Assembly: GCF_000276665.1 (NCBI RefSeq)
Contig: NW_004955463.1
Location: forward strand, 11,659,246-11,723,245
Source: Chinchilla lanigera
Lineage: Eukaryota > Chordata > Mammalia > Rodentia > Chinchillidae
Direction of reading: 5' to 3'
DNA: 64,000 nucleotides
The notes under the pieces are model-generated. The model worked only from the letters and a program-made list of their open reading frames with translations. It was not told where the DNA came from and ran no database searches. Positions 1-12,015 of this stretch are shown in pieces. Each line of letters begins with the position of its first letter. Within the stretch, counting starts at the first letter, position 1. A program made the translations under genes and the position numbers.

Positions 1-525
1 GGGACTCTAGATCCTCAGTGAGCCACACCTCACCCCTCAACTATTGCAGAAGTGATGCTGAGCATTGGTGAACTTCAAGAGCTTCAAAAGTGTCAAAATG
101 AAGGAGCAAAAGGCAATTTTAGATTTCTAGCCCACCCAGGACAAGTCCAGAAGACATTGATATAGAAGAACTTGGAAGTCACACACCTGATATCTCTGAA
201 ATGATAGCAACTGAAGTAAAGAAACAATTCCATCAGGCCATAGAAGAAATCAGATCAGAAATAATCTCTCAGGTAAAAAAAGAAATGACAACAATAATGA
301 AAGAGTTGCTCAGCATATCTAAAGTACACATAAATAAAAAGATGAGGAGCATAGAAAAATGATGGAAACATTAAATGAACAATATAAGAAAGAATTAGAA
401 TGCATGAAACAGATTCAAAGTGATATCCAGGAAATTAAAAATTCCATTGAAACCTGGCAAAATCACTTGAATGAAACTGGAGATACACTTTTAGATCTTG
501 AAGACAGCATTGTAGTTAAAGTCAA
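1..525 (+). mobile_element. L1 fragment, ORF1-like coiled-coil region
   Basis: From about 180 the sequence is rich in Lys/Glu/Ile codons with many aaa and gaa triplets, and reads like the coiled-coil part of an L1 (or HAL1) ORF1. Stops interrupt it, so it is dead. Around 520-540 it changes without transition into L1 ORF2 C-terminal sequence, so most of ORF2 is missing. It could be a HAL1-type half-L1 or an internally deleted L1. Confidence 0.55.
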
Positions 526-1057
526 AATGGATCAATGATCTGAATATTAAGACAGAAACACTAAATCTATCAGAGGCAAAAGTAGGTAGAAATCTTAAAG
601 GTATAGGGGTAGGCAGAGATTTCATGGGCAAAAACCAAACTGCATGGGAAATACTTCAATGAATCAACAACAGGGATCTCATTTTATTGAAAACTTTTTG
701 CATTTCAAAAGAAATCACCAGCAGAGTAAAAAGAAGACCCAGGAATTGGGGAAAATTTTTAGCTGACTATCCCTCAGACAAAGGACATCTATCTAGAACT
801 TATAAAGAATTAAAAAGATCAGGCCCAGAAAATTCAAAGACCCAATCCAAAAATGGTCATCTGAGATGAATACACACTTCTCTGAGGAAGAAATACAAAT
901 GGCAAGTAAATATATGAAAAAATGTTCAACATCATTAGTTATTTGAGAAATGCAAATTAAGACAACACTAAGATTCCATCTCACCCCAGGAAGAATGGCC
1001 ATCATCAAGTCAGCCAATAACAAATGCTGGAGGGGCTGTGGGAAAAATGAACACTTC
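526..1057 (+). mobile_element. L1 ORF2 C-terminal end, degenerate
   Basis: The stretch resembles the last part of L1 ORF2: the 'gaatattaagacagaaacac' region, the segment ending 'RNWGKFLADYPSDKGHLSRT' in one frame (687-869), and the 3' part with 'ccatctcaccccagg' and 'ggaggggctgtggg'. Frames are broken by stops. The element continues at 1556 after an inserted LTR. Confidence 0.75.
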
Positions 1058-1555
1058 TGTTATGATTGATACATTGTGTCAACTTGAGGAATCCAGAGGT
1101 TTGTCTAAGTGATTCAGCAGTTCTACATCTTGGGGTGAAAAGGACATGCCCTTCCTGCTCTAGGATGTTGTTCATTGTGTCAGTGTGAGAGATTTAGGTT
1201 AACTATGTGATTCAGCGGGGAGCCAGGGCGCTCACTTTGTATTTATCCTGAGCCTGTGCAAGAGGAGGGCATGGAGATTATGTGAGTGCTACATGCCCCC
1301 TGCATAGGGGTAGCCTGCTTACAATAAAAGGGAGGGAAAGAGGCTTCCTTGCGCTGCCGCTCCCCCCTTTGCTCTTGTTGCTTTGCTATCTTTTGCAACC
1401 ATGAACATTTGCCCTCTGCCATGTGCCATTCTGCCTTGGAGCCAACCAAGTATAGACAGAAATCTCCACAAAGTGTAACCTAAATAAACCTTTCCTTTCT
1501 TAATTTTGGGCATCAGGTATTCTGTCTCAGCAATGAGAGAAAAGTAATTGAGACA
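1058..1555 (+). mobile_element. Solo ERVL/MaLR-type LTR inserted in L1
   Basis: This 498-bp element starts with TG and ends with CA, and is flanked by a perfect 5-bp duplication, acttc (1053-1057 and 1556-1560). Joining the flanks restores an ordinary L1 3' region. The start has 'tgtgtcaacttga', typical of MLT2-like LTRs; the end has an aataaa signal (1483-1488) and a 'ggtattctgtctcagcaa' tail like MaLR/ERVL LTRs. No internal viral genes are present, so it is a recombined solo LTR. It is younger than its L1 host. Confidence 0.8.
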
Positions 1556-2250
1556 ACTTCTTTACTGTTGGTAGGTGTGTAGACTGGTACTACCACTATG
1601 GAAATCAGTGTGAAGATTCCTCAGAAAATTAGGATTAGAGGTCCCATTCAACCCAGGTATTCCTTTCTGGGTATTTTCCAGAAGAATTGAAAATATCATA
1701 CCACAGTGATATATGTGCACCCATGTTTTTAGCAGCTCAATTAGTAATAGGTAAATCGTGGAAACAACACAAATGCCCATCAACTGAGGGATGGATAAAT
1801 AAAGTGTGGTATTTTCATACAATGGAGTATTACACAGCTATAGAAAAGATAATCTTGAGGCTTTTATGGGTAAATGGATGCAACTAGAGACTATACTCAT
1901 AAGTGAAATAAATCAGACCCACATGTGTAAATATCATATCGACTCCCTAGTGTAAGAACCTGAAAATGTAATTAAAACCTGAAAGGTACAATAGATACTG
2001 TGAAAGGGAAAGAAGGTGCTCGAAGGGAAGGAACAAGTGCGATGAAGCAAAGGAGAAAAGAATGAAAGAAGGAAGGAATAAATATATATGCATATACAAG
2101 GACAGCTGGGATAACTGTCCTGCAGATGTCTATTGGTTTATTGAAAGGAATAGTTAATTCTTAAGTTTTTTCTGACCAATTTTGCATGAGTATATCTGTT
2201 AATATGAACAACTAATTTGAAGACAACAATATGTAATATAACAACCATTG
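1556..2250 (+). mobile_element. L1 3' end and 3' UTR
   Basis: This continues the L1 split by the LTR. It contains the familiar L1 3' text 'aaatgcccatcaactgaggg' followed by 'acaatggagtattacacagc', then a purine-rich 3' UTR (about 1990-2090). The exact 3' end is unclear because the following bases form a diverged direct duplication. Confidence 0.8.
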
Positions 2251-2450
2251 TTGCATCCCTACTACCTGGATTAGTGGAACTCTGTATCATTTCCAATGTT
2301 TTTTAAATTTTTATTCCCTTTAATTGTTTGATCAAACTTGAGTTCTTGTATCTAGTAATCTGAGCAACTTCATTAACGATAACAATGTGTAATACAATCA
2401 CCACTGTTAACTTCCTATCACCTTGTTTTGAAATTCTGTATTGTTTTTAT
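2197..2450 (+). repeat. Diverged direct duplication, about 157-bp period
   Basis: The blocks at about 2197-2293 and 2354-2449 align along their length: 'gacaacaatatgtaatata' against 'gataacaatgtgtaataca', then 'ggaactctgtatc' against 'gaaattctgtatt'. Identity is moderate, so the duplication is old. It probably belongs to the L1 3' region. Confidence 0.5.
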
Positions 2451-3960
2451 TGTTTTTGTGTTTTGTTTTTTCTTGGTTATTATTATTTCTTTTTATTTTC
2501 TCTTTAAAATAAAAAAAAATACCATCAATTGCAACCTTGAAACTGACAAACTGTAGTAACTATTAAATTGGTATCTCTAACTATAAGATCAAGATCTACA
2601 AATATGTAACAAAATCCAGTAAAACCCAAGAATTTATATGCAGAGAATTTTCTCTTAGTAGAGGGATTTTATCCTGTTTTAGGTGGGGGAGAATGCAAAG
2701 AGATATGGTAAAATATAGATAAGTGAAGAGAAATATGGTAGAAGCAAGACTGAAAGACAAATTATGATGATCTAAGCTTTGGGAAACTATAAAAGAATAC
2801 AGGAGAGAGAGAAGGGAGAGAAAGCAAAAGATTATCGAAGTGAGCAAGAAAGACTAGAGAAAGTGTTCACTCACATGAAAATATCAAAAAATCAAGAAAG
2901 ATATTTTAGAAAAGTGAGAAAAAAATGAATAAAAACTAACAATAGAAATAAAAACCTAAACAACCAAAAAAGAAAAAAGAACAAAAAGATAAACAAAACA
3001 AAGACCAATAAAATTCCTTGTGTGTCCACAGTTCTGTGGTAGTGTCCCAATCAGAACACAAATCTGTGCTTGGTAACCCCAAGTCTGCAATAGGAGTAGC
3101 GTGCATGTGAAGCTCATTTTGGCTTTCCGATGTCATGTCTTCATCCAGAGTCTTTAGCCAGCAACTTTTAAGGTGCTCCTAGGTGGCCTGCCCACTTCTC
3201 CTTACCCTATTTGTCTCCGTGTTGCTCTCCCAGTTGCTGTGGTGCCCTCAGACAGAGACAGACTGAGTCTGCTCTCCATCCCGTGTACGATTAGCCCAAT
3301 CACAGCTCTTGTACAGCCTGTTCTGTTACAGTCAGCTAGCTTGTGTCTGTCCTCTCTCATGCTGCTGGGAACAGGGCTGGGACAGTGCTGTTGGCTGACT
3401 CACTGACCTTACTGCTTTCTCTGCAGACAGGGTGCAAGGCTGCTTGAGTCCCCCTTCTCTCCTGTCTCTTGCCCATTGGGAGCAAGGCTGGGGAGTGCTG
3501 ACTTACCATTCTTTGCCCCACCATGGCCCAAAGCTGCCTAAGTCTCAAATGTCTCTTTCTCTCATGCTGCTGGGAGCAAGGCAGGAGCAGTGGTTTTGTT
3601 CTACTCCTTACCTTCACCTCTGCTGTGCAGTTGATAACCTTGTCACTAGGGGTTCCAGTTAGCTGCTATGGTGGAGAACAAAAAAAATTTTAAAAAAGGA
3701 AAAGAAAACCGGGGAGGGAGCAACTCCCTTGTGTGTCCCGGAGAAATCTGCTGTCAAACTGCAATATCCTCTACTTGTAGGAACACATAAGAAGCAAGGG
3801 GTCATATAGCCCAAAACGTATCTGTGGCTTGAGTTTCCCATGCTGTTGCAGTCCATCGGTTTTTTGAGAACTTCCAAAAATTGCAGCTCCTGCTCCACAT
3901 GCAAACAGACATTCTGCAGGCAGCCCTGTGGCCCATGTCTCTGTTTTATAAAGTGCTATA
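2450..3960 (+). mobile_element. Unclassified retroelement segment, L1-promoter-like
   Basis: The A-rich stretch at 2450-3000 is followed by GC-richer sequence, 3060-3660. Positions 3071-3410 recur at 50583-50920 in opposite orientation with about four differences, so this is a recently active dispersed repeat. At 3353-3655 there are three diverged units of about 100 bp, each starting like 'ctctcatgctgctggga' or a variant with 'gggagcaaggc'. This recalls the monomers of rodent L1 5' UTRs. The 77-codon open stretch at 3173-3406 has no ATG start and no recognised domain. I could not assign a family; a young L1 5' region or an LTR are the main options. Confidence 0.5.
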
Positions 3961-4079
3961 CCTGTTTTGTTTGAAATGATACTCTTATTTCAGATTGATT
4001 TTGACATGAGAATGTCTCTTTCTTCCAATTACCTGTGTTTTTAATTAATTTTCTCTGAGTAACTCTAATGTGCCTGGTC

Positions 4080-5030
4080 CTCTATTCAGCTATGTTGAAT
4101 CTCCTCCTAGTTTATCTTTCTTTATGGAAGAGCAGTACTCCATTGTGCATAAATACCACACTATTCACACATCTTGCTTTTTGATGGTCTTGTTATATTC
4201 CATTGAATGAACTTACCATAACTGATTTAACCAAGAAAGAGAAATTTAGGCTGTTTCCAGTTTTTTTATTTGTATACACAAAGTTGTGATTAACATCTTT
4301 GCCTAACATGTATTGCTGGATTTTTACTAATAATTCGTCTACTGCAAACAGTCGTATTTTGTATTATATAAATGTTTTTAGTTCTCATGAAAATTACAAG
4401 ACCATTCTCTCACCAAAAGTGAATGAAAATTTGTATTTGTTTATGCCTTTGCTAATTCTGAATAGACTCAATGTTTTCCATTTTTATAGCATGACAACAA
4501 TGCTTCATTTCCATTTTCATTATTGGCAAGGTTAAATAGCTTTTCATAGGTTAATTCTTCACTTGTAGTTTTTTCTCTTAGGTAATCTGTTCAAGTACAT
4601 AGGTCATTTTTCTTTAGGAATGTTAATTTACTTTTCACTTTTAGAGTGCTTTTTTGTGTTAGGGACCTGGTTGATAATCCAGTCAGCATTGACTGGTACT
4701 TCATACTGACCAGCATCTGTTCTTTTTTAATGCAAAATATATTCAACATCTCCCTTAATGTTGATGTAACAACATTTTGTCATATTTTACAAATATTTTT
4801 AAATGGTTTTCATATTTATCCTTTTTATGTCATCTTTCTTGTACATTAAACCTAAAAATTTTAATCATCAGTCTTTTTGACTTTGGGCTTTCATACTATG
4901 CAGAAAATCCTCCCTCATTCTATATTATAAAGTTATTCCCCCATGTCTCCTTACCTTTTATGGTTTCACTTATTATATTTCAATTTTTTATGCCTAGATT
5001 TGTTTTGCTCTAAGAAGTGAGATAAAGACA
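4080..5030 (-). mobile_element. Old L1 3' end, antisense
   Basis: The stretch reads as the reverse complement of an L1 3' region: 'gcagtactccattgtgcata' and the following 'ggctgtttccag' and 'gttgtgattaacat' segments are the antisense forms of the well-known L1 3' UTR text, and 4680-5030 looks like antisense ORF2 C-terminus. Divergence is high, in keeping with an L1M-age copy. Confidence 0.7.
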
Positions 5031-5765
5031 CTATTTTCCAAGAGGCCAATTGACTCTGTAGAATTTTAGTGAATATGGTAGTACTCGCCTGCTTATGCAT
5101 GAGAGATAATATATAGATGCCCAAAAGTACAAATACTATCCAACCCTCTGTATAAGCCGTGTAATACTAGGGCTGTTGATCTGATAATGAAGACAACTGC
5201 TGAGTGACTAACAGGCAAAAGCATGTACAGCATAGATAACCTGGACAATCAGAGGGTTCATGTTCAGGGCAAGACAGGGCGAGATGGTGACAAATTTCAT
5301 TACATGGCTCAGAAAGGTGCATAATTTAAAATTTATGCATTTATTCTTAAAATTTTTCATTGAATACTTCTGGACTTATAGCTGGAATGGTGGAAAAGGC
5401 AAAACCTCTAATGGGGTGTAGACTATTGTATTGAAGAAAAGTGACAGAAAGATAAAGTGACAGAAAGCCTATTGTTATGATCCTCATTAAAATCCACAAA
5501 GAGTAGGCGCCTTTAAACTATTTTTAATATATTGGGGAAGAAGCATCACGTTGAATTGAAGGCTGGCATTTACCTGTACTCACTTTTCATTTCAATGGTG
5601 ATTTTCTGTACTTTAAATGATATTACTTTTTGGTATCCATGACAAACACATTTATGTTTTATCTCCTACCTTTTTGTTTGGTGTCAAGAAAAGTGTGTAC
5701 TTTTGTTTCCCTTATTACTCTGTAATCTCTTAAGTATCTCTTTTATACTTATTTTCTTAATTACT

Positions 5766-5881
5766 AGACACATTCTAATATATAGACACAGACAGACACA
5801 TAAATACATATGTACACATATGCATATACACAGAAATACATATATACATACATATAAACATATATACACACATATAATCAT
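5766..5881. repeat. Impure CA/TA-rich microsatellite
   Basis: An alternation of acac, atac and atat units of about 110 bases (for example 'acatatatacatacatat'). The open frames covering it on both strands are products of the repeat. Confidence 0.8.
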
Positions 5882-6375
5882 ATTTTTAGCTAATTTAATG
5901 GAATTGCATTCTTGGCTGTGCAGTTTGGAGACTCAGCCTGCTTTCTCCTTTACAAAACATGTTTGACCTCACCTTGCCCTTTTCAGATCAGCAATAGTTA
6001 GTTAACAAGGTTGGTTCTCTTTGAAACACAAAGGCAGGTGAAAACAAGAGATATGAATAGCAGCTTTTCTAACCTAGTAAGACAGCATCACATTTCTACA
6101 CAAAGAACTTTTGTTTGCAGCAGATAATGACAGGCTTAGCCACTACTATTCCTAATCAATATTTGGGGAATACAGAAGCTGACATGAATTTCTGTCTAAA
6201 ATGTAAAAGCTCTCTCTGAGCCACTTATGTAACTAACTTATCCTTATAAGACCTTAGTGTTTGAATTTGGTTGTTTTGAAGTTGTATAATTATGTTAAAA
6301 ACACTGTTTTCTTACAGTGTATATTTTTTTCTTTTCATGGTGACTTTCTATGTGTCACTGGCAGGAAACTTGTAC

Positions 6376-6425
6376 AAACTATGCAGTAATCAAAGTAATC
6401 AAACTATGCAGTAATCAAAGTAATC
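6376..6425. repeat. Perfect 25-bp tandem duplication
   Basis: The unit 6376-6400 (starting aaactatgcag, ending agtaatc) is repeated exactly at 6401-6425. Each unit carries two TAATC motifs, giving four in 50 bases. Absence of any difference suggests a very recent duplication. Confidence 0.95.
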
Positions 6426-6733
6426 AAAATCATGGAAAATGAATCAATGTGGTGCCCTTTGTTTAAAACACCATTAACTCAGTAGTATCTACCTGGAATA
6501 CAAATGCATTTTGCTGATTTCATTTTGATAATGCTGTAAGCTGGTCTCTGATAATTGCCTTCTGTAATTGGAACAAATTTATAATTATGCTAATTCGTTC
6601 TTAGCCACCCAATATATGGAAGCTGAGCTAATCCATATCTGTCCTTGCATTTCCTTTGTAGATCATTACATGATTAGCCTTTCACTGTGGCTGATGGGAC
6701 ATTTTGTATCTTAATGGATTTGATTTCTTAAAT

Positions 6734-6760
6734 TGTGTGTGTGTGTGTGTGTGTGTGTGT
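6734..6760. repeat. (TG)n microsatellite
   Basis: About 13 uninterrupted TG units. Confidence 0.97.
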
Positions 6761-8939
6761 AATGATACATATTTAAATATCATTACATGAATGCATGTAA
6801 CATCAATATCAGCTTTTAAAACCAGTTTGTGTATGACTTTAGAATCTCGAATGCTTTAATCCTTAGTAAAATGAGTACACATCCTATACTAACAAGGGAT
6901 GGTAAGAAGGAACTGTGAATTATTATTCCCTTGCTACCCCCTTAAAACTTCATCTGCTGCCTGAGATAATGGAGGGAGACATGTAAATATGTAAACAGTT
7001 CTGAGTCCATCTGAAAGCCAATTCTTAGTAATCTTGTTAGAGAACTCCCTCTCCCCCAAATAATCTTCCAAGATGAAATGGTACATTACCCTGTGTTTTA
7101 GACAGCATGAGGAATCAGGCTTTGGAAGTATCTCCTAAAGGTGCCTTCATCAGAGGTTTAAAAGCAAAACTGTTTCTCTCCCCACAGATAGTAATAAACA
7201 AAAGTAGAATTAGTGAAAAGCACGATCTGTTCCACCGTGAAAAGCCCAGAAATAAAGCAAATGGCAGACTGTACCCTCACAAATCATTTTTTTGCATATC
7301 TCTCCCCATTCTTATATTTATATTTCATCTATCTAATGTTCTCCTTTCCTCTGATCATTTTTGTGAATGCCTTATGTTAAAGTAAACGTGTTCCATTCTT
7401 CACTCATACCAATTCTAGAGTTTCTGTAAACAGTACATGATGATGTTCACTTTCCCAGAGACCATTTACTTGTCAAAATAAATTTTTAAAAATGTTGCAT
7501 GAGGCTGCACCTGACTTTCATAACTGAAACAAGAAAGTGAAAGAACAACACTGATCTGACAAGAAATTCACAATGTCAGAACAGAAAGTTCCATGAGCAG
7601 AATTCAGGCTTCTACAGAGTTATTCATGTCTATCATTTCATTCAACATCCATGACTGTGATCATTAAGTTTCTATCATTTTCCAGGTTCTGCTGTGGTGG
7701 CTTCTCAATTAAGCTGAATTTCTGCTTCCTTTTGTGATGCATAATCAGATAAGTGGAGCTAAATTGAAGAAACTGCAGTGTAGGTGGCTTTAAAATCAAT
7801 CTATACAGCCTAGGAAGAAAAGCAGACAAAAGGGGAAACACGATAGTACTGTTATAAATAACCTGAAGGAAATATTATCAAGGAGAGAGGGGAGGACAGG
7901 TGACATCTCATCTGAAAATGGCAAGGCAGTAATGTCCTAAACCAACATTAGAAGATAATATGCTTCATTATGAGTACAGGAGTATCACTCTAGGTAATAG
8001 CTAAGCCCCAGTTAAGATATATTTGACAATGCTAAGTCCAATTATGGAAAATGTTAAGGAGCAGCTCTTCATGTGGTCAGGTAGAGCCCTAAGAGAACAG
8101 CTAAAGTCTCATCTCAAGGTAGAAAAATTATTTGAAGGGTCCTGATACCAGCATTGTCATGCCTGATGCATGGAACCTTTGGCAAGTCATGTAATCTGTC
8201 AAATGGGAAACAAGATTTTCTGTCTATGTTAAGGTAGTTATGAGGATCAAATAGAATAATGCATTGGGCAGCAATATGTTTACTTGCAAGAGTGAGACAA
8301 TGACAAATGTCTGTGCAGTTGCCTTTACTCATGGTCACAGATAGCTGCCATTTGTTCTGAATCATGTTCAGGTCCCGTACAAGCAAAAGAACAGAAGTTC
8401 TTGTCCCTTTTCCCAGGAAAGCAATGTGTTTTTATAGGTCACTCTATTGACCTGGATACAATTGGTTAACTTAAATATTTTCCAGAGCAGGCTCTGTATC
8501 ATCATACAAGATTTCAGTGGACTGCTTGGCCTTGTCATTTCTACTCATGGCCAAAACGAAACAAAACAAAACACTGGATAACTTTGCATGTGCTAAACAG
8601 GGATATATATTACATTTGAGTAACGTTTTGATACCAAAAATGTTCTTATCACTTTCAGAACATTCTGACATGCTAGTACAGTACAGTTGGAATGTGTGCG
8701 TCAACTGAAACCTTCCTTTAAATCATCTCAAGTGAAATAAGATGCTCATTGTATGATGTCACCTTTGCCCAGAGAATTTTTTGAAGTTTTTCCTTTGGAA
8801 TGGTCATAAAAGCACAAACTATATTTTCAAATTTTTTCTTCAATGGAGAAAAATCTCTGTAACTCAATGGAATTTTTGCAAAAGGGCTGTAGTTATTCTA
8901 CCAAAACCTGACGATTAATAGGATGACTGAGGACAGGGG

Positions 8940-9160
8940 TTAAATGCAAGAGTTGGACAAAAACTTGGGCTCAAATTCTGGCTGGACTTTTAACTAAGTA
9001 TGGCTTCATGCAAAGTACTTACATCTCTGATTCTTTACCTGCCAAGCAGGAGTAATAAGTACAGTATCCACTCCTACAGATGTTTTATAAATTAAATTAA
9101 TTAACACATGTATGAAACTTACTTGGTGCAGGTAAGTGTTCAAGAAAGTCTAGATATTAC
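8940..9160 (+). mobile_element. MIR SINE, sense
   Basis: The sequence follows the MIR core order: 'gggctcaaattctggct', then a 'catctctgattctttacctg' segment equal to the MIR cctcagtttcctcatctg region, then a 'taaattaattaacacatg' segment and an end like 'aagtgttcaagaaa'. Divergence is high, as expected for MIR. Confidence 0.65.
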
Positions 9161-11172
9161 CATTATCAGGATGGAAAATATTGCTTTTGATCAAAATGTA
9201 CAGTGTTACTTAAAGTGAAAGAGAAGCTCGTTGGTTATACCTACCTCCTGGGGTATGAAATCCAGGAACATCCTCTAGGTCCATGTTAAACCATCTTTAC
9301 TTCTACTTGGCCAACTCTGTCCCCATCTCTGTCTCCATGTCTTTGAACATCTGGAGCATCCCTTCACCAGAACTAAAATGACGCTTCAGCTCTTGCTGTG
9401 TTTTCTAAAAGAAATACAGTCTTTCTTGTTTTTTGTATCATGGTCACCTCACCCAACTTTGGAAAGGTGATGTCGAGAATGACCACAGTGAGAATCACGG
9501 TCATCTTCCAGTACTTCCCTAACTCTACCCCATATACACCTACATAACCCTATGTTTCCACCCTGTCCCATCAGCCCAGGTTGCCTTTTGAAGTCATCTT
9601 TGTTTGTTAAAAATAAAATTACTTCTTCTGTGTTTCTAATACCTTCAGTGAAAAATGATATTCAATAGGAAGAAACTTCTACCCATTTTGAACCAATAGT
9701 GGCTTCCAGAATATATTTAAAACTAACGATACAGCACACATCACTCTTCTAGATCATATTCTCAATACTGTGACATAAAACACAGGCTATTACCACCTAT
9801 CGTGACCTAGACGTGACATTTTTTAAATTGACGACGTTCTTAAGAAGCTAGCAAATAAGTAGGGTGTATAAAACATGATCTCAAGCACAGAGGAAAAAAA
9901 ATTTAAAGCTTCAAAACATCATAATGCTGAAATTGCATTTGTAACATCTGTGAACAATTTCATTTGATATTGAGTCGAGCACATCCCAAGACAGAGGAAA
10001 TGGAACTGACGAACAGGAGCATCAGGTAGATAACATCAAAGAATGATCCTCATTGACATTTTCTGAGGGACACGATTTCCAGGTTCATACTATCTAGAAT
10101 CCAAAGGTCAAGGGGTTTGGATCCTACATGAGACAAATGAACTATTAATATGGCTTTCTTTTCTTACTATACTGGGTATGTCTTGATTTTTTACTTTGTT
10201 TTGTCTTTCCATTTCTAAAGCCCTCTTTTATTCCTGTTATGCATTATTAAGATCAAGAACAGCATGAGAATTCTGACACATTGTTTGGTAGAAATGCTTA
10301 GGTGTAAAGTTTATGCATCTACATATATAGATGTTTTGATGAAAGGTTGGAATAAATAAAATGTTATGATACATGTAAGCCATTCATAGGTAAACCTGGT
10401 CATAAAAAAAATATTGCCAGGAAAGCACCCTCTGTCCATCCTTCCTACAAAAAAATCTTCCCACCTATCTGATTATACGAAGCTGCCTATAGGCTCATCA
10501 ATCACATACCGTCTGTCCTCGGCTAACCAGAATGACTGATCAGGAACCTGCTATCTGGCATGAAATCAAATTGTCTTTGATGGTCTGTGTTTCCAGATTT
10601 GTTTATAAACTGAAAAAATCTACAAATTGCAGACCATCTGTATCTAACAGCATGCTAATGAGTGCAGGCATCCTGCAGATCCATAAGCTCATTACCCCTG
10701 AGTAACCAGCTTCTCCGCATGTTCCTAACTGGGATCACCCATCTGAAGCACACAAGTGGAAGCCAGGTGAGGAAGTGTTCCTCTGAGGGCTGGATGCCTC
10801 CAGTGACCTTCAGAAGCAATTCACTTTTCTGTCAAGTAGATGACCTGTTAGCCCGAGGTCATTTTGGTCAGTGATATAAATGTTGTTAGCCTCAGGGGGC
10901 TTAATGTATTGATCCCACAATGCTAATTAGAAAAACTTGGACTGCTTTTCTTAGGCACTTAATGAGGGGTTTCCAGTGTTGGTAAGCTCTTATAAAATCA
11001 TCTCTGGGCTCAGCCTCCATGTTCCCTCACATAATGCTTGCACACAACTGTGTACAGGTTCAGAAGTTCATTCCCTGGTGTTTGTCAGTCACTCCATGAG
11101 GGAGCTGTGAAAGTGGCAAATATCACCAGTGAATCATACATTCTCAGAGATCAGGGAAGGAAAAGATTTAAC

Positions 11173-11290
11173 TTTTTGGTTGAGCTGAATGGTCCTAATG
11201 CAGAACAGTATTACACAGCAGCTCTGTCTTTTTGTCTCTCTCTCTCATTCTGTCCCTGTCTTTCTATCTCTATCTTTCTGTCTGTCTCTG
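11173..11290 (+). repeat. Left arm of inverted repeat
   Basis: The arm starts 'tttttggttgagctgaatgg' and runs into a TCTCTG-rich tract. It matches the reverse complement of 12016-12149. Roughly 60 bases are unique-like with only a few mismatches; the rest is pyrimidine-rich simple sequence. Confidence 0.85.
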
Positions 11291-12015
11291 GAAAGAGTTA
11301 ACTTCCAGAGGGAAGTTGGGAAGGATACCAAGTGTCTCTTGGTGATAAACTCTCTAGGGATTGGAAAGTTGGTACATTATAGTTTTTACAGCAAATCCAC
11401 ATCTGGTCCAGATCATCCACATCCGGTTTGGCCTTCATAAGTTATTTTATATTATCGGAGGCATAATATAAAAATTAAGAATATTACATGAAAAATCCAT
11501 GTCCCTGCTCTGCGTGGAGATTAGAAGCTCTGGCCCCTCTGGGCTATGCTCTCTTGTGCTGACAACAGGCAGGCCCCGGCCAGCACTAAGTGTTTTGCAC
11601 AAATTTCATGGTTTACATTTTGCCCTCCTCACCAGTTTCCCTTAATTCCTGATGCTGCGGCCAAACACTCCATAAATTAAAGGTACACACAATACATTAA
11701 AGCAAGGAAAGCTTTTTGAGCAAAAATGATTTCATTATCATTTTTCACTGCACTAGCGTTCTTTATTGAGGAAAGGCCCACGTCTCTATGTCTCTATCTC
11801 AAAGTGGGAAAACAAATGGAGACAGCAAGTGCCACATGCTTTAAGAAAAATGAGGATGAGCTCATTCCTCTGTGGAAGCGAAGTGCGGTTTCTTGCCTTT
11901 AATATGCAGGCGATGCACGCAGATGTCTTGCACCTAATGACACTTCGTGAATTTATGTTTCTTCTCTGGCACCCAGGAATGTTTGTGTTTGCTACAGCTG
12001 GTGGGAGGGCCACAA

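Larger units (their letters stand above)
5031..8930. other. Intron sequence without gene; microsatellites
   Basis: No exon, RNA gene or clear transposon was recognised here apart from the simple repeats listed separately. A homeodomain-motif-rich stretch lies at about 6520-6720. Open frames in this span are short and contain no recognised domain. Confidence 0.5.

Noticed and set aside
3173..3406. 77-codon frame repeated at 50587-50820 with one residue difference
   Set aside because: Similarity follows from the nearly identical DNA repeat. It has no ATG start, and low divergence alone does not show selection on protein.
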